From Branchiostoma floridae (Eukaryota; Chordata; Leptocardii; Amphioxiformes; Branchiostomatidae), in the NCBI RefSeq assembly GCF_000003815.2, contig NC_049979.1, forward strand, positions 7,854,217-7,918,216: a stretch of 64,000 nucleotides of DNA, given 5' to 3'. This document shows positions 50,512 through 62,518 of the stretch, piece after piece (the stretch's first letter is position 1; each line of letters opens with the position of its first letter). The notes beneath the pieces were generated by a model, which saw nothing but the letters and a program-made list of their open reading frames with translations, did not search any database and was not told where the DNA came from. The position numbers and the translations under genes were made by a program.

Positions 50512-52203
50512 CTACAGATTGTACACGTCCATTCTGTCCCAAAAGTCACACTTGTCCTTCCGATAGTCCTGTATCAGGGAAGTGCGGGGAGTACTGATGT
50601 TCAGACAAGTAAAGTTCCCTTCTTGGTTGTACCTCGGCCAATTGGTTGCCACTGGCATTGTTACTCCTGTGGTTTCGGCGGCGTCTCGAGCTCCGCTAGG
50701 TTCGTTAGGATCCCCGGTGTGGGCAAAGTTGCCGTAGTAATAGGCTATGGTATCCGCCATGATCTGTTCCTCAGCGGTCATGGTCATGTTGGTCGCCGGA
50801 AGCTTTGTCGTCTGAAACACGAAGGGGACGTCCTCCGCGTGGCACACATGGCCGTTACAGAATTTCTGATGGTCCCACAAGTGTGGGAAGGACCAAACGT
50901 GATCGAACACATACAGCCAAACATTGGTGTCTCCACTTCTCACGGCGCTCCGAATTACGTTACGAGTTGGGCATTTGAAGATCCAATCCGTGACTAGATC
51001 AGACAGGAGGGGGCGGTAGTCCGAAGAGGACTTTTCTGAATGATATTCTTTAGCAACGTCTGCTGCCTTTAGATGGACGAATGCTGCATAAATGCCATAC
51101 AACATAACCCTAGACTTTATCGGCTTGTTATAGAGGGAGTAGACGTAAGCTCTAGCTTCCTCCGAGGTAGTTCCTATAATGAACGGCTTTGACTGGAAAT
51201 GCCCTTTGGCAAAACTGTCCACTGTAGCAGCCGGTACGATGTTACCGTCGACGGTGGGTCCCCACTTCATAGCCGCCTCTAGTGCACGGTACGGATTCGA
51301 AAAGAATGTCCCCATTCTGTCTATCCCTGCCTGAAGAGCGCTTGAATTTTTGGAACGAAGACACTTCGTGTCCCCGTGCGAACAGTTCAGTTTGTCAGCA
51401 AGGTGTTCTCCAAGGCGAAGCGCCTCCCAGCGACTTTTATGGGGAATGGTAAAAGGCACGCTCATCATGATGGCTTGATGGAACAAGTCGGTAAACTTTG
51501 GGTTAATCAGAAGTGTGGCCGCGGAATCTGACCCCGAGCTCTGTCCGAAAATGGTCACACGGCCTTTGTCCCCGCCGAAGCTCCCGATGTTTTCCTGGGT
51601 CCACCGTAATGCCGCGACCTGGTCAAGCAGGCCATAGTTGCCCGTGGCCGCGTCTTCTCCCTGACCAGCCACCAGGTAGCCAAACGCAGCGAGCCTGTAG
51701 TTGAAGGTTACCACAATAGTGTTGGTCTTGTTAGCTAGAAACCGTCCGTCGTAAATGTAGGCAGAACCGCTACCGGCTTGGTATTGTCCACCGTAGATCC
51801 ACAGCAAAATCGGCAGTTTATCAGCCGTAGAGTTAAGGATTGTCCGCGGGGCAAAGATGTTGAGATAGAGACAGTCTTCACTCACTTTTCTATCCCGGGG
51901 ACATTCGAAATGGATATCGGAGTCACCCGGCGAGCAACCGCCTTCATAGCAGCCCGGGCCCGGTACGGTGCCGTCGCGAACTTTGGGTGCCCAGGGCCTG
52001 TTGTATTGTTGCGGGGGCCTCCAGCGGAGCTCTCCCACCGGCGGCTCTGCGAAAGGAAGACCGAAGAAGATGACCCCTTCCTCCACATATACCCCTCTCA
52101 CGGCTCCGTACTGTGTATGGACAACCGGCCCATCCTCCTCAGTAGGAAATGCCATGCCACCTACTGTTAGAAAAAGCAGGTGAAGAATCACCACTGACGC
52201 CAT
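50512..52203 (-). CDS. Secreted type-B carboxylesterase/cholinesterase-family protein (563 aa, intronless)
   Basis: A single open frame starts MASVVILHLLFLTVGGMAFP, a clear signal peptide. The carboxylesterase signatures follow: EDCLYLNIFAP (109-119), the oxyanion region WIYGGQY (135-141, with Gln in place of the usual third Gly), and the nucleophile elbow GQSSG with Ser222. The likely acid is Glu349 (GTTSEEA) and the likely His is His455 (CHAEDVPFVF), so the triad looks intact. There are several N-glycosylation sites and paired cysteines. No membrane anchor is seen, so secretion is expected. The family hydrolyses carboxylic and choline esters; the substrate here is unknown. The lack of introns contrasts with neighbouring genes and may reflect retroposition or lineage-specific intron loss. 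Confidence 0.93.
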   Translation of the reverse strand: MASVVILHLLFLTVGGMAFPTEEDGPVVHTQYGAVRGVYVEEGVIFFGLPFAEPPVGELRWRPPQQYNRPWAPKVRDGTVPGPGCYEGGCSPGDSDIHFECPRDRKVSEDCLYLNIFAPRTILNSTADKLPILLWIYGGQYQAGSGSAYIYDGRFLANKTNTIVVTFNYRLAAFGYLVAGQGEDAATGNYGLLDQVAALRWTQENIGSFGGDKGRVTIFGQSSGSDSAATLLINPKFTDLFHQAIMMSVPFTIPHKSRWEALRLGEHLADKLNCSHGDTKCLRSKNSSALQAGIDRMGTFFSNPYRALEAAMKWGPTVDGNIVPAATVDSFAKGHFQSKPFIIGTTSEEARAYVYSLYNKPIKSRVMLYGIYAAFVHLKAADVAKEYHSEKSSSDYRPLLSDLVTDWIFKCPTRNVIRSAVRSGDTNVWLYVFDHVWSFPHLWDHQKFCNGHVCHAEDVPFVFQTTKLPATNMTMTAEEQIMADTIAYYYGNFAHTGDPNEPSGARDAAETTGVTMPVATNWPRYNQEGNFTCLNISTPRTSLIQDYRKDKCDFWDRMDVYNL

Positions 52204-53521
52204 TGCTCGGTTCGTGATCAGCTCTGGGCAGGAGTGAACAGTACATCAGCAACTGACACAATTATCTTATCAAGCCCAGTCACATGTTGTTTGATGTATG
52301 ATTAGAGTTTAACATAGCCTGAGCGTGTGCTACTGGTGAACCGATGTCAGGTTGGCATACGGCAAAAGTGAGCAGTGTTGATAGCAGAACAAAAATATTT
52401 GATGCGTCAGGAAAACTAGCGTAATCCCGACCAAATATAAACATTACAACGTTTGACTGAAAGTGACGGATGAAATTCAGGCGGTGTGTATGACGATGGA
52501 GAAGTATATACGGTTTGGCCCAGTACGCGTGCCAGCTGATAAAAGCTGACCTTATCAATATCGGTTCTGCAATGTAAATGTTCATTTTTGTACTGACTGT
52601 CCTAGATGCTCAAGGTGTATTCTCCAAGCAGGGGTTGGGTCGGGGGATAGTAGTGAAGGTCTTTTTTCTATTCCAAAATAAAACTACTTTCAGGGGGAAA
52701 TGTCTGATACCGTGTTAATTCATTTAGCTTTGAATGCGTTATTGGAGGGATCTTCCAGTGTAACTCTTCATGACAATATACTATAAACCAAAAAAAGTTC
52801 GTCCCAATCGACCATTTTTAATGATAAATTTGAAAACACGGATATGGAAAACACAGATATGGAAAACATAATGGACAAGAAATTGGAGGTGTCATACCTC
52901 CATGGAATAAATCATACAAATTAATTCAACATTTATATCATCTATACCTGGATGCTAGCATACAACCTAAACCAACTTACCCATGACACAAGTATTTAAT
53001 TACTATCATTTACCACCAGGCGAGTTAATTATGCCAATTGGGTGAATATTTGCATAATTGGTATATATTCATGTTCCACCTGACATGCCGTACGTATGCT
53101 ACATACATCTATATCCAGATATTGTAATGAAAAACTCTTGTGTGAATTAAGTACAAATTTGCATAATTTACATTTTTGCACAACTCTAAGTAACCTAATA
53201 CGTGGGAAACATCACTAGACGATCTTCGTTCGCGAAGCAAAGCCGAGAGAATACGGTGGAAATTTTTGTCATTCTTTTGTGCAGTTATCCTCCTTACAAA
53301 ATCAAACATCTGAAATGCTAATACACCACAGAAAGAAGCATATATAATATATTATTGTAGTGTACCAAGTATTTTTCAACCAATCACCAAATATATATTC
53401 TCATGTGAAATATCAATATTTGCAATGAAGACCGTGATTGAGCTACGAGCAGCAGAGCAGCGTCTTGGTTTATAGTCTCAAAGGAGCTAAACTGAGCATC
53501 CTGGAGACACTAGTAAATGTG
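52204..53521. other. Esterase upstream region and JmjC gene 3' flank
   Basis: AT-rich and non-coding. A MITE-end remnant (TCTCCAAGCAGGGGTTGGG) lies near 52619. A short near-tandem repeat (GATATGGAAAACAC, twice) is at about 52839-52870. No exon is supported. Confidence 0.4.
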
Positions 53522-54838
53522 TCACAGCTCGTCATGTGTCTGGTCTTCATCATTCTCTCTGACAGGCCCATGTGTTTCGTCAAGAAGACGTGCCGCGTCT
53601 TTGAGGACTTCAATGTCAAGGCTCTGGAGACCCTGGCGGGTGATGTATCCAGTCTTGTTCTTATCCAAAATGCCAAACATCCTGTCGATCATCTCCAAGT
53701 GTTCTTCTTCTAGTTCCTTGTCTTCCTCTTCGTCGACAACGGCGAACTCGTAGTAGTAACCGAATATTTCCTTTGTGAGCTTTGTACTGTTGTTACGTTT
53801 CATCGCTTCCAGCAGTCCATTTCTCATAACCTCCACGTTCATGTACCCCATGTCAATGAACTTGTCTCCCTTCTTGTACGTCCACTGGAGCCTGACGTCA
53901 CTCAGCGCCGTGTATCTGTCAATGTCGGTTGTGGCGCAGTCCGAGTCATCGAAGTAGTCGAGCGGGGACCACATGATGGTGGCGGCCACGCTGCGCCCGT
54001 ACGACCTGACCTGGTGGAAGTACCCTGCGGGGATGAAGATACAATCCCCGGGCAGGAGGGTTGCCCAGGTCCAGGGGACTTCAGACACCTGTGGGTTTGT
54101 CAGGAGGTCGATTCTGTCCATGTCTAGATGGGAGAAGCTCGATCCGGAGAACTGCTTCTTGTCGGCCATGTCAAGTAGGTCGTCATACTTGTCATCGATC
54201 ATGATGAAGTCTTTCCGCCCGGAGATCAGACAGTGTAGGTTGTGGTCGGCGTCGTAGTGGAGCAGGGACTTGGTTCCACCGGCGGACAGCCACAGGTTCG
54301 ACTCCAAAATGTTTTTCTTGAAAGTCCCACAGAGCAGCGAGCGAGGCACCTGCATTTCAGCCCTCATGGGGTCGGGCAACAAGGACACCACGTACCAGTC
54401 TTCGGCTTCGTAGTTGTCTAAGAACTCGCCCAGGGGCATTCTTTGTGGACGAGCCCCTCGATCTTCGTGTTTCTTCTCAACCAGGACATCCAAGTCTCCA
54501 TACTTCTCCCTGATGTACTTATCACTCTGCCAGTTGGTGACAGCAGGGGCCTTGGCAATTGCTTGTCTGTACACAAGAGGCACGTAGGGACTTTTTGCAT
54601 GCTGTTCCCATAGCTCTGTCGGAGTCAGTGGCTGTGTATACTCCTTGACGGGCCCTTCTGGTTCTCTCTGGTGGCCCAGTGGTAACAGGTGGCCGACTGG
54701 GAGGCCAGAGTCACTAGGCTGGATGACTGGAGGAAACACAGCGTCCATACGCATGGCTTTGTCAACACCGCTGGTGTCCAAACACGGCACAGAAATGAAG
54801 ATGTACATAAGCACAATCCTTGCTGGTACATGTAACAT
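53522..54838 (-). CDS. ER-lumenal JmjC/cupin-8 protein with an EF-hand and C-terminal HDEL (438 aa, intronless)
   Basis: The first ATG of the open frame is at 54838 (upstream codons are non-ATG) and gives MLHVPARIVLMYIFISVPCL, a signal peptide. Residues about 100-300 form a JmjC/cupin-8 domain with the Fe(II) triad H194, D196 (LLHYDAD) and H275 (AGYFHQV), and RKDF after the first strand supplies a likely 2-oxoglutarate lysine. An EF-hand-like loop, DKNKTGYITRQG, lies at 392-403 with Gly at position 12 instead of Glu, so calcium binding is uncertain. The acidic tail ends HDEL, a ligand of the KDEL receptor. Signal peptide plus HDEL indicates the ER lumen, where a 2-oxoglutarate oxygenase could hydroxylate secretory proteins; the substrate is unknown. 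JMJD8 is the nearest named analogue by location. Confidence 0.85.
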   Translation of the reverse strand: MLHVPARIVLMYIFISVPCLDTSGVDKAMRMDAVFPPVIQPSDSGLPVGHLLPLGHQREPEGPVKEYTQPLTPTELWEQHAKSPYVPLVYRQAIAKAPAVTNWQSDKYIREKYGDLDVLVEKKHEDRGARPQRMPLGEFLDNYEAEDWYVVSLLPDPMRAEMQVPRSLLCGTFKKNILESNLWLSAGGTKSLLHYDADHNLHCLISGRKDFIMIDDKYDDLLDMADKKQFSGSSFSHLDMDRIDLLTNPQVSEVPWTWATLLPGDCIFIPAGYFHQVRSYGRSVAATIMWSPLDYFDDSDCATTDIDRYTALSDVRLQWTYKKGDKFIDMGYMNVEVMRNGLLEAMKRNNSTKLTKEIFGYYYEFAVVDEEEDKELEEEHLEMIDRMFGILDKNKTGYITRQGLQSLDIEVLKDAARLLDETHGPVRENDEDQTHDEL

Positions 54839-55478
54839 GGCTGGTGATCTAGTTACACCCACTAACACAGCAATAAATACGATTTGCAGGAAACCTTGAC
54901 ACAAGAGTCCGTGTATTGAAGGAATGGGGGCTACAAGAGCCCAAGCGGACAAATCGATCAAGTTGAACAGAGCCTCCTGGCAAAGTTTGTAAAGCCTCGG
55001 TGTGTTTTTCCCTGCTGACGTCTCTTGGTCCAGGCCCTCGTCTTGGTTCGCGGGACGTAGTAATTACTGTGATTGCAGGACTGGAAATGGCCCTAGGGCT
55101 CCTGTTGTGACTTCAGAAGTAGGTCACCACTCACGAAGCGCGAATCTATCTTTTTGTATGACCCTTTCTATAAACCACAAAACGTCGAGACACGACAAAC
55201 AGTTACTGTAGATCTGTTTCCTGCCTTTTTCTTACGTGCAAAGTCTCACGCATCTGGTCGAGTCACTGACACTTCCGGGTTCAAAGGGTGAACGATGGGT
55301 TCTGTCTTTCATGCTATCAAAAGCGCCTCTACCGACTTTGTATCAAACTGCAACACGCCTGATCACATGACGTAGTTTGACGGAAAGAGATGTAGCAGAG
55401 AGATACGGCAGAATTTGACTAAACTCTGATCTCAAACACGCATCCTCACGAGAGATAAGGCTTTTGTGACTTTCGACA
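54839..55478. promoter_or_regulatory. Divergent JmjC/VTI1B promoter region
   Basis: The two start codons are 641 bp apart and face away from each other. Part of the segment (54839-54961) is the ATG-less upstream extension of the JmjC frame. No TATA box is evident. A shared bidirectional promoter is likely but not proven. Confidence 0.5.
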
Positions 55479-57601
55479 ATGTCTTCTGAAGACTTTGAAA
55501 ACCACGAGGAGGATTTTAGAAACCTTCACGATGAGCTACGACGGAAGGCTCAGAGCAGACTTCCAAATGCAGTCGGAGGTGAGCGCCCCCCTCCCCCTTA
55601 ATTATTGTACTGTGTACCATGACCCGTTGTCGTTTTCTTGACGGCGGCCACTGGATTGATATTGAAAACAAAAACAAAAAACAAGTTGTCATTTCTAAGA
55701 TGTGGTTTCTTTGTCTGCTTGCAAGTCCAGACAAACTAAATTATCGAATGTCTAACAATGTTTTTAAATGACGCTACGAACGACTTGCCTTTTTTGTTTA
55801 CAGAGGAGAGAAAAAGAATTGTCAGAGAGGTTATGAGGGGCATAGAGGAATGTACAACACTGGTGAGCCTTTTATCTTCCTATGTACTGAAGTAATCAGT
55901 ATATCCTGGTTGCATATCTTGGATCATTTCAAATTCATGATGACAGTATCGTGACCAAGAAACAAAGCAATAACAGCAAATGAAGCATTCTGTATCAGAA
56001 GTGCTAGTATTAGGAATCCAATGGGTGTGAGAGTAGACCACCTTTAAAAGATGCCAACACTTACTAGAGGGTCTGCATGGGGGGTCCTGGCAACGCTTTA
56101 CGCTAAATTCAGAAAGGCCAGCAACGCTTTACGCTAAATACTAACAAGAGGCGGCAAAATATTGCTGACTGTTGATACGACAATCCTAGGGCAGGGAATC
56201 GGGGGTGGGGGGTGAGATTGGGGAATGTTCCGCCTGGAATATTCTGTTGTGCCGACTCCTCAATCCATTGAGGTTTGGCACGTAACCAGAAGAAGAAGAA
56301 TATTTCAGGACCAAAGGTAAATTTTTCCCCTCAGGTCCAGGAGATGGAGGAGGAGGTGAAGCAGGCCCCGCCCACCTACAGACCACAGATGCTGAGCAGG
56401 TTACGCAACTACAGACGGGATCTGGACAAACTGCAGAGGGAGATGGTGAGGGCACTGTACTCAATGTTAACAGTACACTGTACAAAATAGATACTTATGT
56501 TGATAAAGATTTGATTTGACAAAAAAATAGTAAAGTTAGCCCCATAGCCTTTTTTGAGGCTGTAGTGGCAGTTGAGCGTTATCCATTGTGTCTAAGGCAT
56601 GATATTGGAAGGCGGAGCCCATCCCTCTCCTTCCACTGCCTTTTACCCCCCAAACAAAGTCAGGTACTCATTTTTATGCCTGGGTGGAGTCAGGAGGAAA
56701 GTCATGTGTCCCAAGGACACAACCCATGACCTGTCAATATTGAGTCTGTTTGCCTACTTTTAGACTTTTAGCCACTCAATGCCACTACTGACTTTGGAAA
56801 GAGGTAAATGCATGATTTGTGACATTGGAAATGGAATGTTTTAACACACTGTTTTCTGTTGTGTCCTTCAAATAGTTTTTGAGTGACCATTGTTGTGACA
56901 AACTTTTGCCTACACACATAAGTCATTTTACTAAATTTATAAAGCAGTACCAGGAAGTATAGTACTAGTTAGCCTTTTTATCTATGTTCTAGAAACAAGC
57001 CTCAGGTACAGGAATGATGCGGGATGAACTGATGTCAGGAGGAACATACGACCCTGACAGTGATGAAGCTGTGAGTGATTTTACCTCATCTTTATAACTG
57101 ATTTTTACCTCACTTTAATAAGAAATTGAATAAGAAGGCTCCCTTATTTCAGTAACTGCCTATAATGTGCTTCTTGTTATTTAAATGTAGGCTTCTGCTT
57201 CGGATCAAGAGCTTATTCATAGTGATAACTTGGTTTGATTTGATAGGAAACACACTTAATGTACTTTTTTAGATGCTAATACATTTGTGTTTCATTGGGT
57301 TGATAGCCTTATGGTGGGGGTATCTGCCAGCCATTTATCAACTAGTGTTGAAGTTAGAAAGCCTGAATATTCCCATTTTATCCCCAATCATTTTTGGCCC
57401 ATCACTAAATACTGCTGCTATCCCCAGAGGATGTCTGCCTCCCACCGTTCCAAGATGCTGCAGGGCCTGGAGAGCCTGAACAGAACCTCCGCCAGCATCG
57501 AGCGCTCCACCAGAATAGCTGTGGAGTCCGAGCAGATCGGCACAGAAACCATTGAGGAGCTCGGGGAGCAGCGCGAACAGCTGACCCGCACCAGGGACAG
57601 G
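55479..57601 (+). CDS. VTI1B: VTI1B Qb-SNARE, first five exons (174 codons); 3' end not in window
   Basis: Exons: 55479-55578, 55804-55862, 56335-56445, 56993-57070, 57428-57601; 522 nt, phases consistent. The protein starts MSSEDFENHEEDFRNLHDEL, and the N-terminal Habc bundle includes QMLSRLRNYRRDLDKL. The start of the SNARE motif is SKMLQGLESLNRTSASIERS, then IGTETIEELGEQREQLTRT, very close to vertebrate VTI1B. The protein acts in late endosomal and TGN membrane fusion. The rest of the SNARE motif and the C-terminal membrane anchor (about 50-55 codons) are not found on this strand up to 64000. The last visible exon ends in phase 0 with a good GTGAGT donor, so the final exon(s) probably lie beyond the window, past the transposase gene. 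Confidence 0.93.
56569..56750 (+). repeat. Diverged SINE fragment
   Basis: It resembles part of the SINE at 15107-15607 in the same plus-strand orientation (AGGTACTCATTTTTATGCCT, then GAGGAAAGTCATGTGTCCCA and AGGACACAA). The tRNA head is not recognisable. It lies in VTI1B intron 3. Confidence 0.5.
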
Positions 57602-58293
57602 GTGAGTGGAACAGCATTACCTTACCTTACCTTACCACAGCACCTACCTTTGGACAGCCTTGTACTTGGAACAGCACTTCCACTTAGCAGCACAAACCTT
57701 TAGATGACAGTGACAATAATTTAGCGGTGCTGGAAGGTCTCCTTTTCTCATGGAAAAGCGTCTGTTTCTTTGACTGTTTGATCCTCCATTTATCAATGAA
57801 ACATTGTTAGCTTGAGCCTTTATTCATTTATGATGAAAAACAACTTAAGAGCTGTGGAAATTTACTCCTTCAAGTACTTCATTATTGATAATTATTTTAA
57901 TTTCTGATACTATAGTTATACATTCAGTATACAATTGAGGTAAATCTTTTGGATGGATCTCAGTCATAGAGGTACATATTAAACAGCTTGTGACACATAG
58001 AAACCATAATTTCAGAATATATGCAAAAAAGCTGCAGCAAACCTAGCTTTATTCAGTTGAGATGCACATTTAAGAAAAAAAGTACATGGTTCTCTTGTTG
58101 AAAACAAGTTTTTATCACCTCGCCAAGGAAAACGCGTGCCGCGTTTTGCTGGAACAGTAAACCGGAAATGACGTCACCACCGGGAGAGCGAATGGAACAC
58201 CCAAGTCTCGGCCGCCATCTTTTCTATTTGTAAACACAGCTGCGCAGGGAGGTCGCATTTCTCGGGATAATCCCGGGGAGTGCCGTTGTTGAC

Positions 58294-61200
58294 ATGCCCG
58301 ATCAATGCTGCGCAGGGTTTTGCTCCAACACCAGGGCCGATGGTTTTCACCTTCATAAGTTTCCTCCTGAGGAAAGCGTTCGAAACAAATGGGTGCAGCA
58401 GGTTCGTCGCACCAGGTCAGGGCCTAAAGGAAGTCCGTGGAAACTTACGCCTTACGCTGTCCTATGCAGTGCGCATTTTGACGAAGGATGCTATGACACC
58501 GGCGAAAGTCTAAAGGAACAGTTTGGATTGAAGGTAAAAAGCGGGAGAGTTTTGTTGCCTGGTGCTGTTCCGAGCATATTTCCGCGAGGACCGGCGACGC
58601 CCGAGGAGCGAACTTCAAGCCGAATTTCTGGGGCCGTACAGAAGAGGCGTCATCTAGAGGTACTAGTTTGGTGATCACTTCTATATCATAGTGTCCGTGT
58701 GTTTATTAATCGGTACAAAAATGGTATATCGTAGTCTGAACGGTAGACAGTGGGGTAGAAGCGTTTTGTTTACATGACGTTGTAGCGATGCATGTCGGTA
58801 CCACGGCACTGGAAACATATCGGAAATGTATCCTCGCACGCTATGTGGGAATGTATCGGAATATGTTAACTGTAGTGTATTATGGTTGATATTTTTTCCA
58901 CACGTTTGGGGAAGTACACTAAAAAGTTATTGACTAAACCCCTATAAATTATTGGTCTTTGATGAAAAGTGTTTTATCCCAAGGCCTATGTAGTGTCTTT
59001 TTTTACAAGTGTTAAAGTGAATGATAACTTATATACCTAATCACTGATATTTACTTGCAGTGTTTAGCCAGGATAAGATCATAAGACTAAACACAACAGA
59101 TCACAATATAAAACTGGAGTGTTCATTACTCATTACCGCTTACCTCTCATTACCTGTATAACCGTTTAAAATCCTGTCTTTGTGTATGTACCAGATACTT
59201 CAGGGATGTCTGGCTGCAGGAGTGGGAGAAGGGGGAGGAGACCTTCCTGCTGACAGCAATCAATCTGTCGCTACAGATGTAAGTTTTCACAACTAGCAAA
59301 GCCCAAGTTTGGTAATTTACAGAAGCATCATTGCGGGTCCATTTTAAAGACTCATCTCTCTTTCTCTTTCTAAAACATTCAGCAAATATTTTCTGACCCT
59401 GTCTGCACACTTTTTTTTATTTATTTAGGTGAATCCAACAGAGCTCGAGACAGGTGACGCTGCTACACAGGTGTCCATGACTCCAGAAACCAGAACTGTA
59501 GCCGTCCAGTTCCGAGGACATGGACGAAGCAAAGGTACATGTATTTGATGTTAGACTTAGAGACCGGGAAAAATTAATGATAGTAGAACTATGAAATGCT
59601 TTACATATATCTATGACTTACATGCTTATGTATGTGTGTGTGTGGACGAACATGCAGTTTTCCATTACTTTATAGTTGGATGATGACATATTTGAAATGT
59701 CTTTCTTTGTTAGATTTGCATATTTCTGTTCTACATATATGGCATTTACAAACTAGATATAACCTATATCCCTATACCTTTGTGTGATGCACGTAAGCAT
59801 GTATGTTCAAACACATGAACTCTTGCCTAATGAACAACTTACAATAAACCGAATAGTGTGTGTGAGTTTTTTACATCATATTTCAACAGGTGTCCAGACA
59901 GTTACTCCATCTGTGTGCACAGTTGGTACTCAGACAGAGAGTAAGTTTTTCGACCAGTGTCCCGAAGCTGAGGACCAGATGTCAGTGTCTGATGATGATG
60001 AGGACAGCCTGTCGATGTCTACAGACGACCCAGACTATGATCCAGACTGCGACACCGACAATCCAGATGATCCAGACTACAATCCAGATGATCCAGACAA
60101 CGATCCAGATCGGGACATCCCTGCTACTGAGAACATGGAGACCTCAGAACCGGGACGTCGCATATTCTTAGTATTCTGGACATGTCTTGTGCAACTCATC
60201 TCTGTATGGTGTAGCTGTCCTATGTGTTACTGTAGAAAGCTTGCCTTGTCTTGTAAAGAAGTCGGTACATTGTTGCAGTTAACCATTAAGTGTGACAAAT
60301 GCTCCTACGAAGGACTCTGGAACTCCCAGCCATTCTTTGGGAAGATAGCAGCTGGCAACATACTGTTGTCGGCTGGCATCCTGTTCAGTGGAGCCAGTGC
60401 CACCAAAGTCCTCCGTGTACTATCACACATGGGTGTTGCCCTAATGTCGATCCGGTCCTTCTTCAGACATCAGAAAAAAATTCTATTCAAAGCTGTCCAT
60501 CAACTGTGGTCAGAGCAGCAGTTGTGGAATCTGAGCCACCTGCAGGCCGAGAGAGAGAGCATCATCTGCGGTGGCGATGGACGAGCGGATACGCCAGGCC
60601 ATTCAGCGAAGTACGGCACATATACCATGATGGAACTGCGGAAGAACATCGTAATAGATGTGCAACTTGTGCAGGTAGGTTTTACTTGTAATATTTATTT
60701 CTGTCATGCCTACGTAATATGGTAAACTGACCACTGGTCCTAAATTATTTAATGATATCAACTTGTCAATTTTTAAAACTGGTCCGATGAAGTGTCCTGA
60801 ATAAGATTATTGCTCAAATAATGATCCTGTTTCTGACAGAAAATACAAATAAGTTATGTAAATTTCACACACTCCTGTTTTAGAGCAATGAAGTTGAAGG
60901 CTCGAACCATATGGAGAAGGAGGGTCTGCAACGGTCGCTGAACTTTCTACAGAACACGTGGAACCTTGATATTGAGACGGTGATAACGGATAGACATGCT
61001 GGGATAAAGAAGTGGCTTCGGGAACATCAGCCACATATACTTCATCTCTTCGACATCTGGCATGTTGCAAAAAGTAAGTGTTACTTGTAAAAGAACATTG
61101 ATTTGTTCTTAGATTAATATATGGTAATATTGCTGTTAATGTTTTCTTTAATTAATGGTCACCATTAAATGAAGATAATTTCAATGTCAATTGAGGACTA

Positions 61201-62518
61201 ACTGGGATGAAAACATTCATTTAGTGATATGTTTATGCTTGTACATCCAGGTATAAAGAAAAAACTGCTAGCTCTTAGCAAAACAGGAGGCTGCCAGGCA
61301 TTGCAAGGATGGGTTAGCAGTATTATCAACCACTTATACTGGTCTGTGGTGTCCACACCTCCTGGCCTTACACAACTTATTGAAGACAAGTGGAAGTCAG
61401 TGGTAGAACATATCCAGAATCGTCACACGGGGTTCGCTGGCCAGTTTCAATCATGTGCACATCAACCACTGGAGGGGAGAGAGCGACAGAAGGCCTGGTT
61501 ACCACCGCGTAAGTATGGATGTCTTTTATGAAGTGGTATTTAGCAGAGTAAGGTAAAGTTCATGACAAAATTTATTTCCATGTCATTTTGAGACAGCACT
61601 TTAAGTAACACATTTTGATAAGAAGGAACTAATGCATTGACATTTGTTGTAAATGTATTCCAGATACAAAGGTGTCCACTGAGGTGGAAAAGGTGCTATG
61701 CAGCAAGAGGCTGTTGCCTGACATCCAAAAACTGTCACCAGATCATCAAACATGCTCAGTGGAGGCTTTTCATAGCCTTGTCATCAACTTCGCTCCCAAA
61801 ATGCACCACTTTTCATTTGAGGGCATGGAGTGCAGGTAATCAAAATAGATTGCCTTGGTCTGTAAATTTTTTTTTTTCAGAACATTTCATCCAGTTTATG
61901 CTACCATACAAAAAAACTCATGCTCACCTTTGAAATAATTCTGTTTATCTGCATGAAGAGTGATTACACCATTATTGATATTTTCAGAGTGATGCTGGCA
62001 GCTCTGCACTGGAATGAAAATGGACATCGGGCGCAACATACCACCAAGGATGGCAGGAAAACGTATAGTCTACACTACCCCAAACGCAAAAAAGGTGGAC
62101 ATGTGGTCCGCAAAGTCCTGGAGGATGCATCTTTTGGTGAGTATCTGTTGTGTACAGCTGGTTTAATAACCACCCTGTGTAACACTCAATCTTTGTAGGC
62201 TATCATATACAATGTATATATATATATAGTAAAGGCAAAACCTTTGCAATTTGCACTTGGTGACTGGTATATAGCGTGAGCCAAGATGTCATTGATGATA
62301 CTAGTTAGCAATTTATTAATAATCCATACATATTTCTAACAGGGTATGTTGCAAGTTTGCTGACTATTGTCGAGGCTCTGTGTAAGGGCGAAGAAGATGA
62401 CGGGGAGATACCACAACCAGATCCTGGACGGATCCCCGAAGCCCTCGCTGCCTCCTATGAACATCCAAACAAGGAGGATGCAGTGAGGGCCCGTGTCACA
62501 CGCTTTAACGCAGCATGA
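58294..62518 (+). CDS. THAP-domain DDE transposase gene, Kolobok-like (761 aa, 9 exons)
   Basis: Exons: 58294-58659, 59195-59278, 59429-59534, 59890-60674, 60884-61073, 61251-61508, 61664-61835, 61988-62136, 62343-62518; 2286 nt, all phases agree. The N-terminal THAP finger has C5/C6, C10, C58, H61 and the AVPSIF box at 91-96. An acidic Asp-Pro repeat tract lies at about 225-250. A cysteine-rich segment follows, then an RNase-H-like core: D415 (GGDGRADTPGH), D483 (VITDRHAG), a D-x2-H motif at 504-507 (FDIWH) and E630 (CSVEAFHS). THAP plus this core is the make-up of Kolobok transposases. All catalytic residues seem present. Eight clean introns and no visible TTAA-type terminal repeats leave open whether it is a live element or a domesticated gene. 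It lies on the VTI1B strand, apparently within a VTI1B intron. Confidence 0.82.

Noticed and set aside
58129-58147. AAAACGCG/CGCGTTTT hairpin upstream of the transposase gene, considered as an element end
   Set aside because: No matching copy was found at the other side of the gene, and short palindromes are common.
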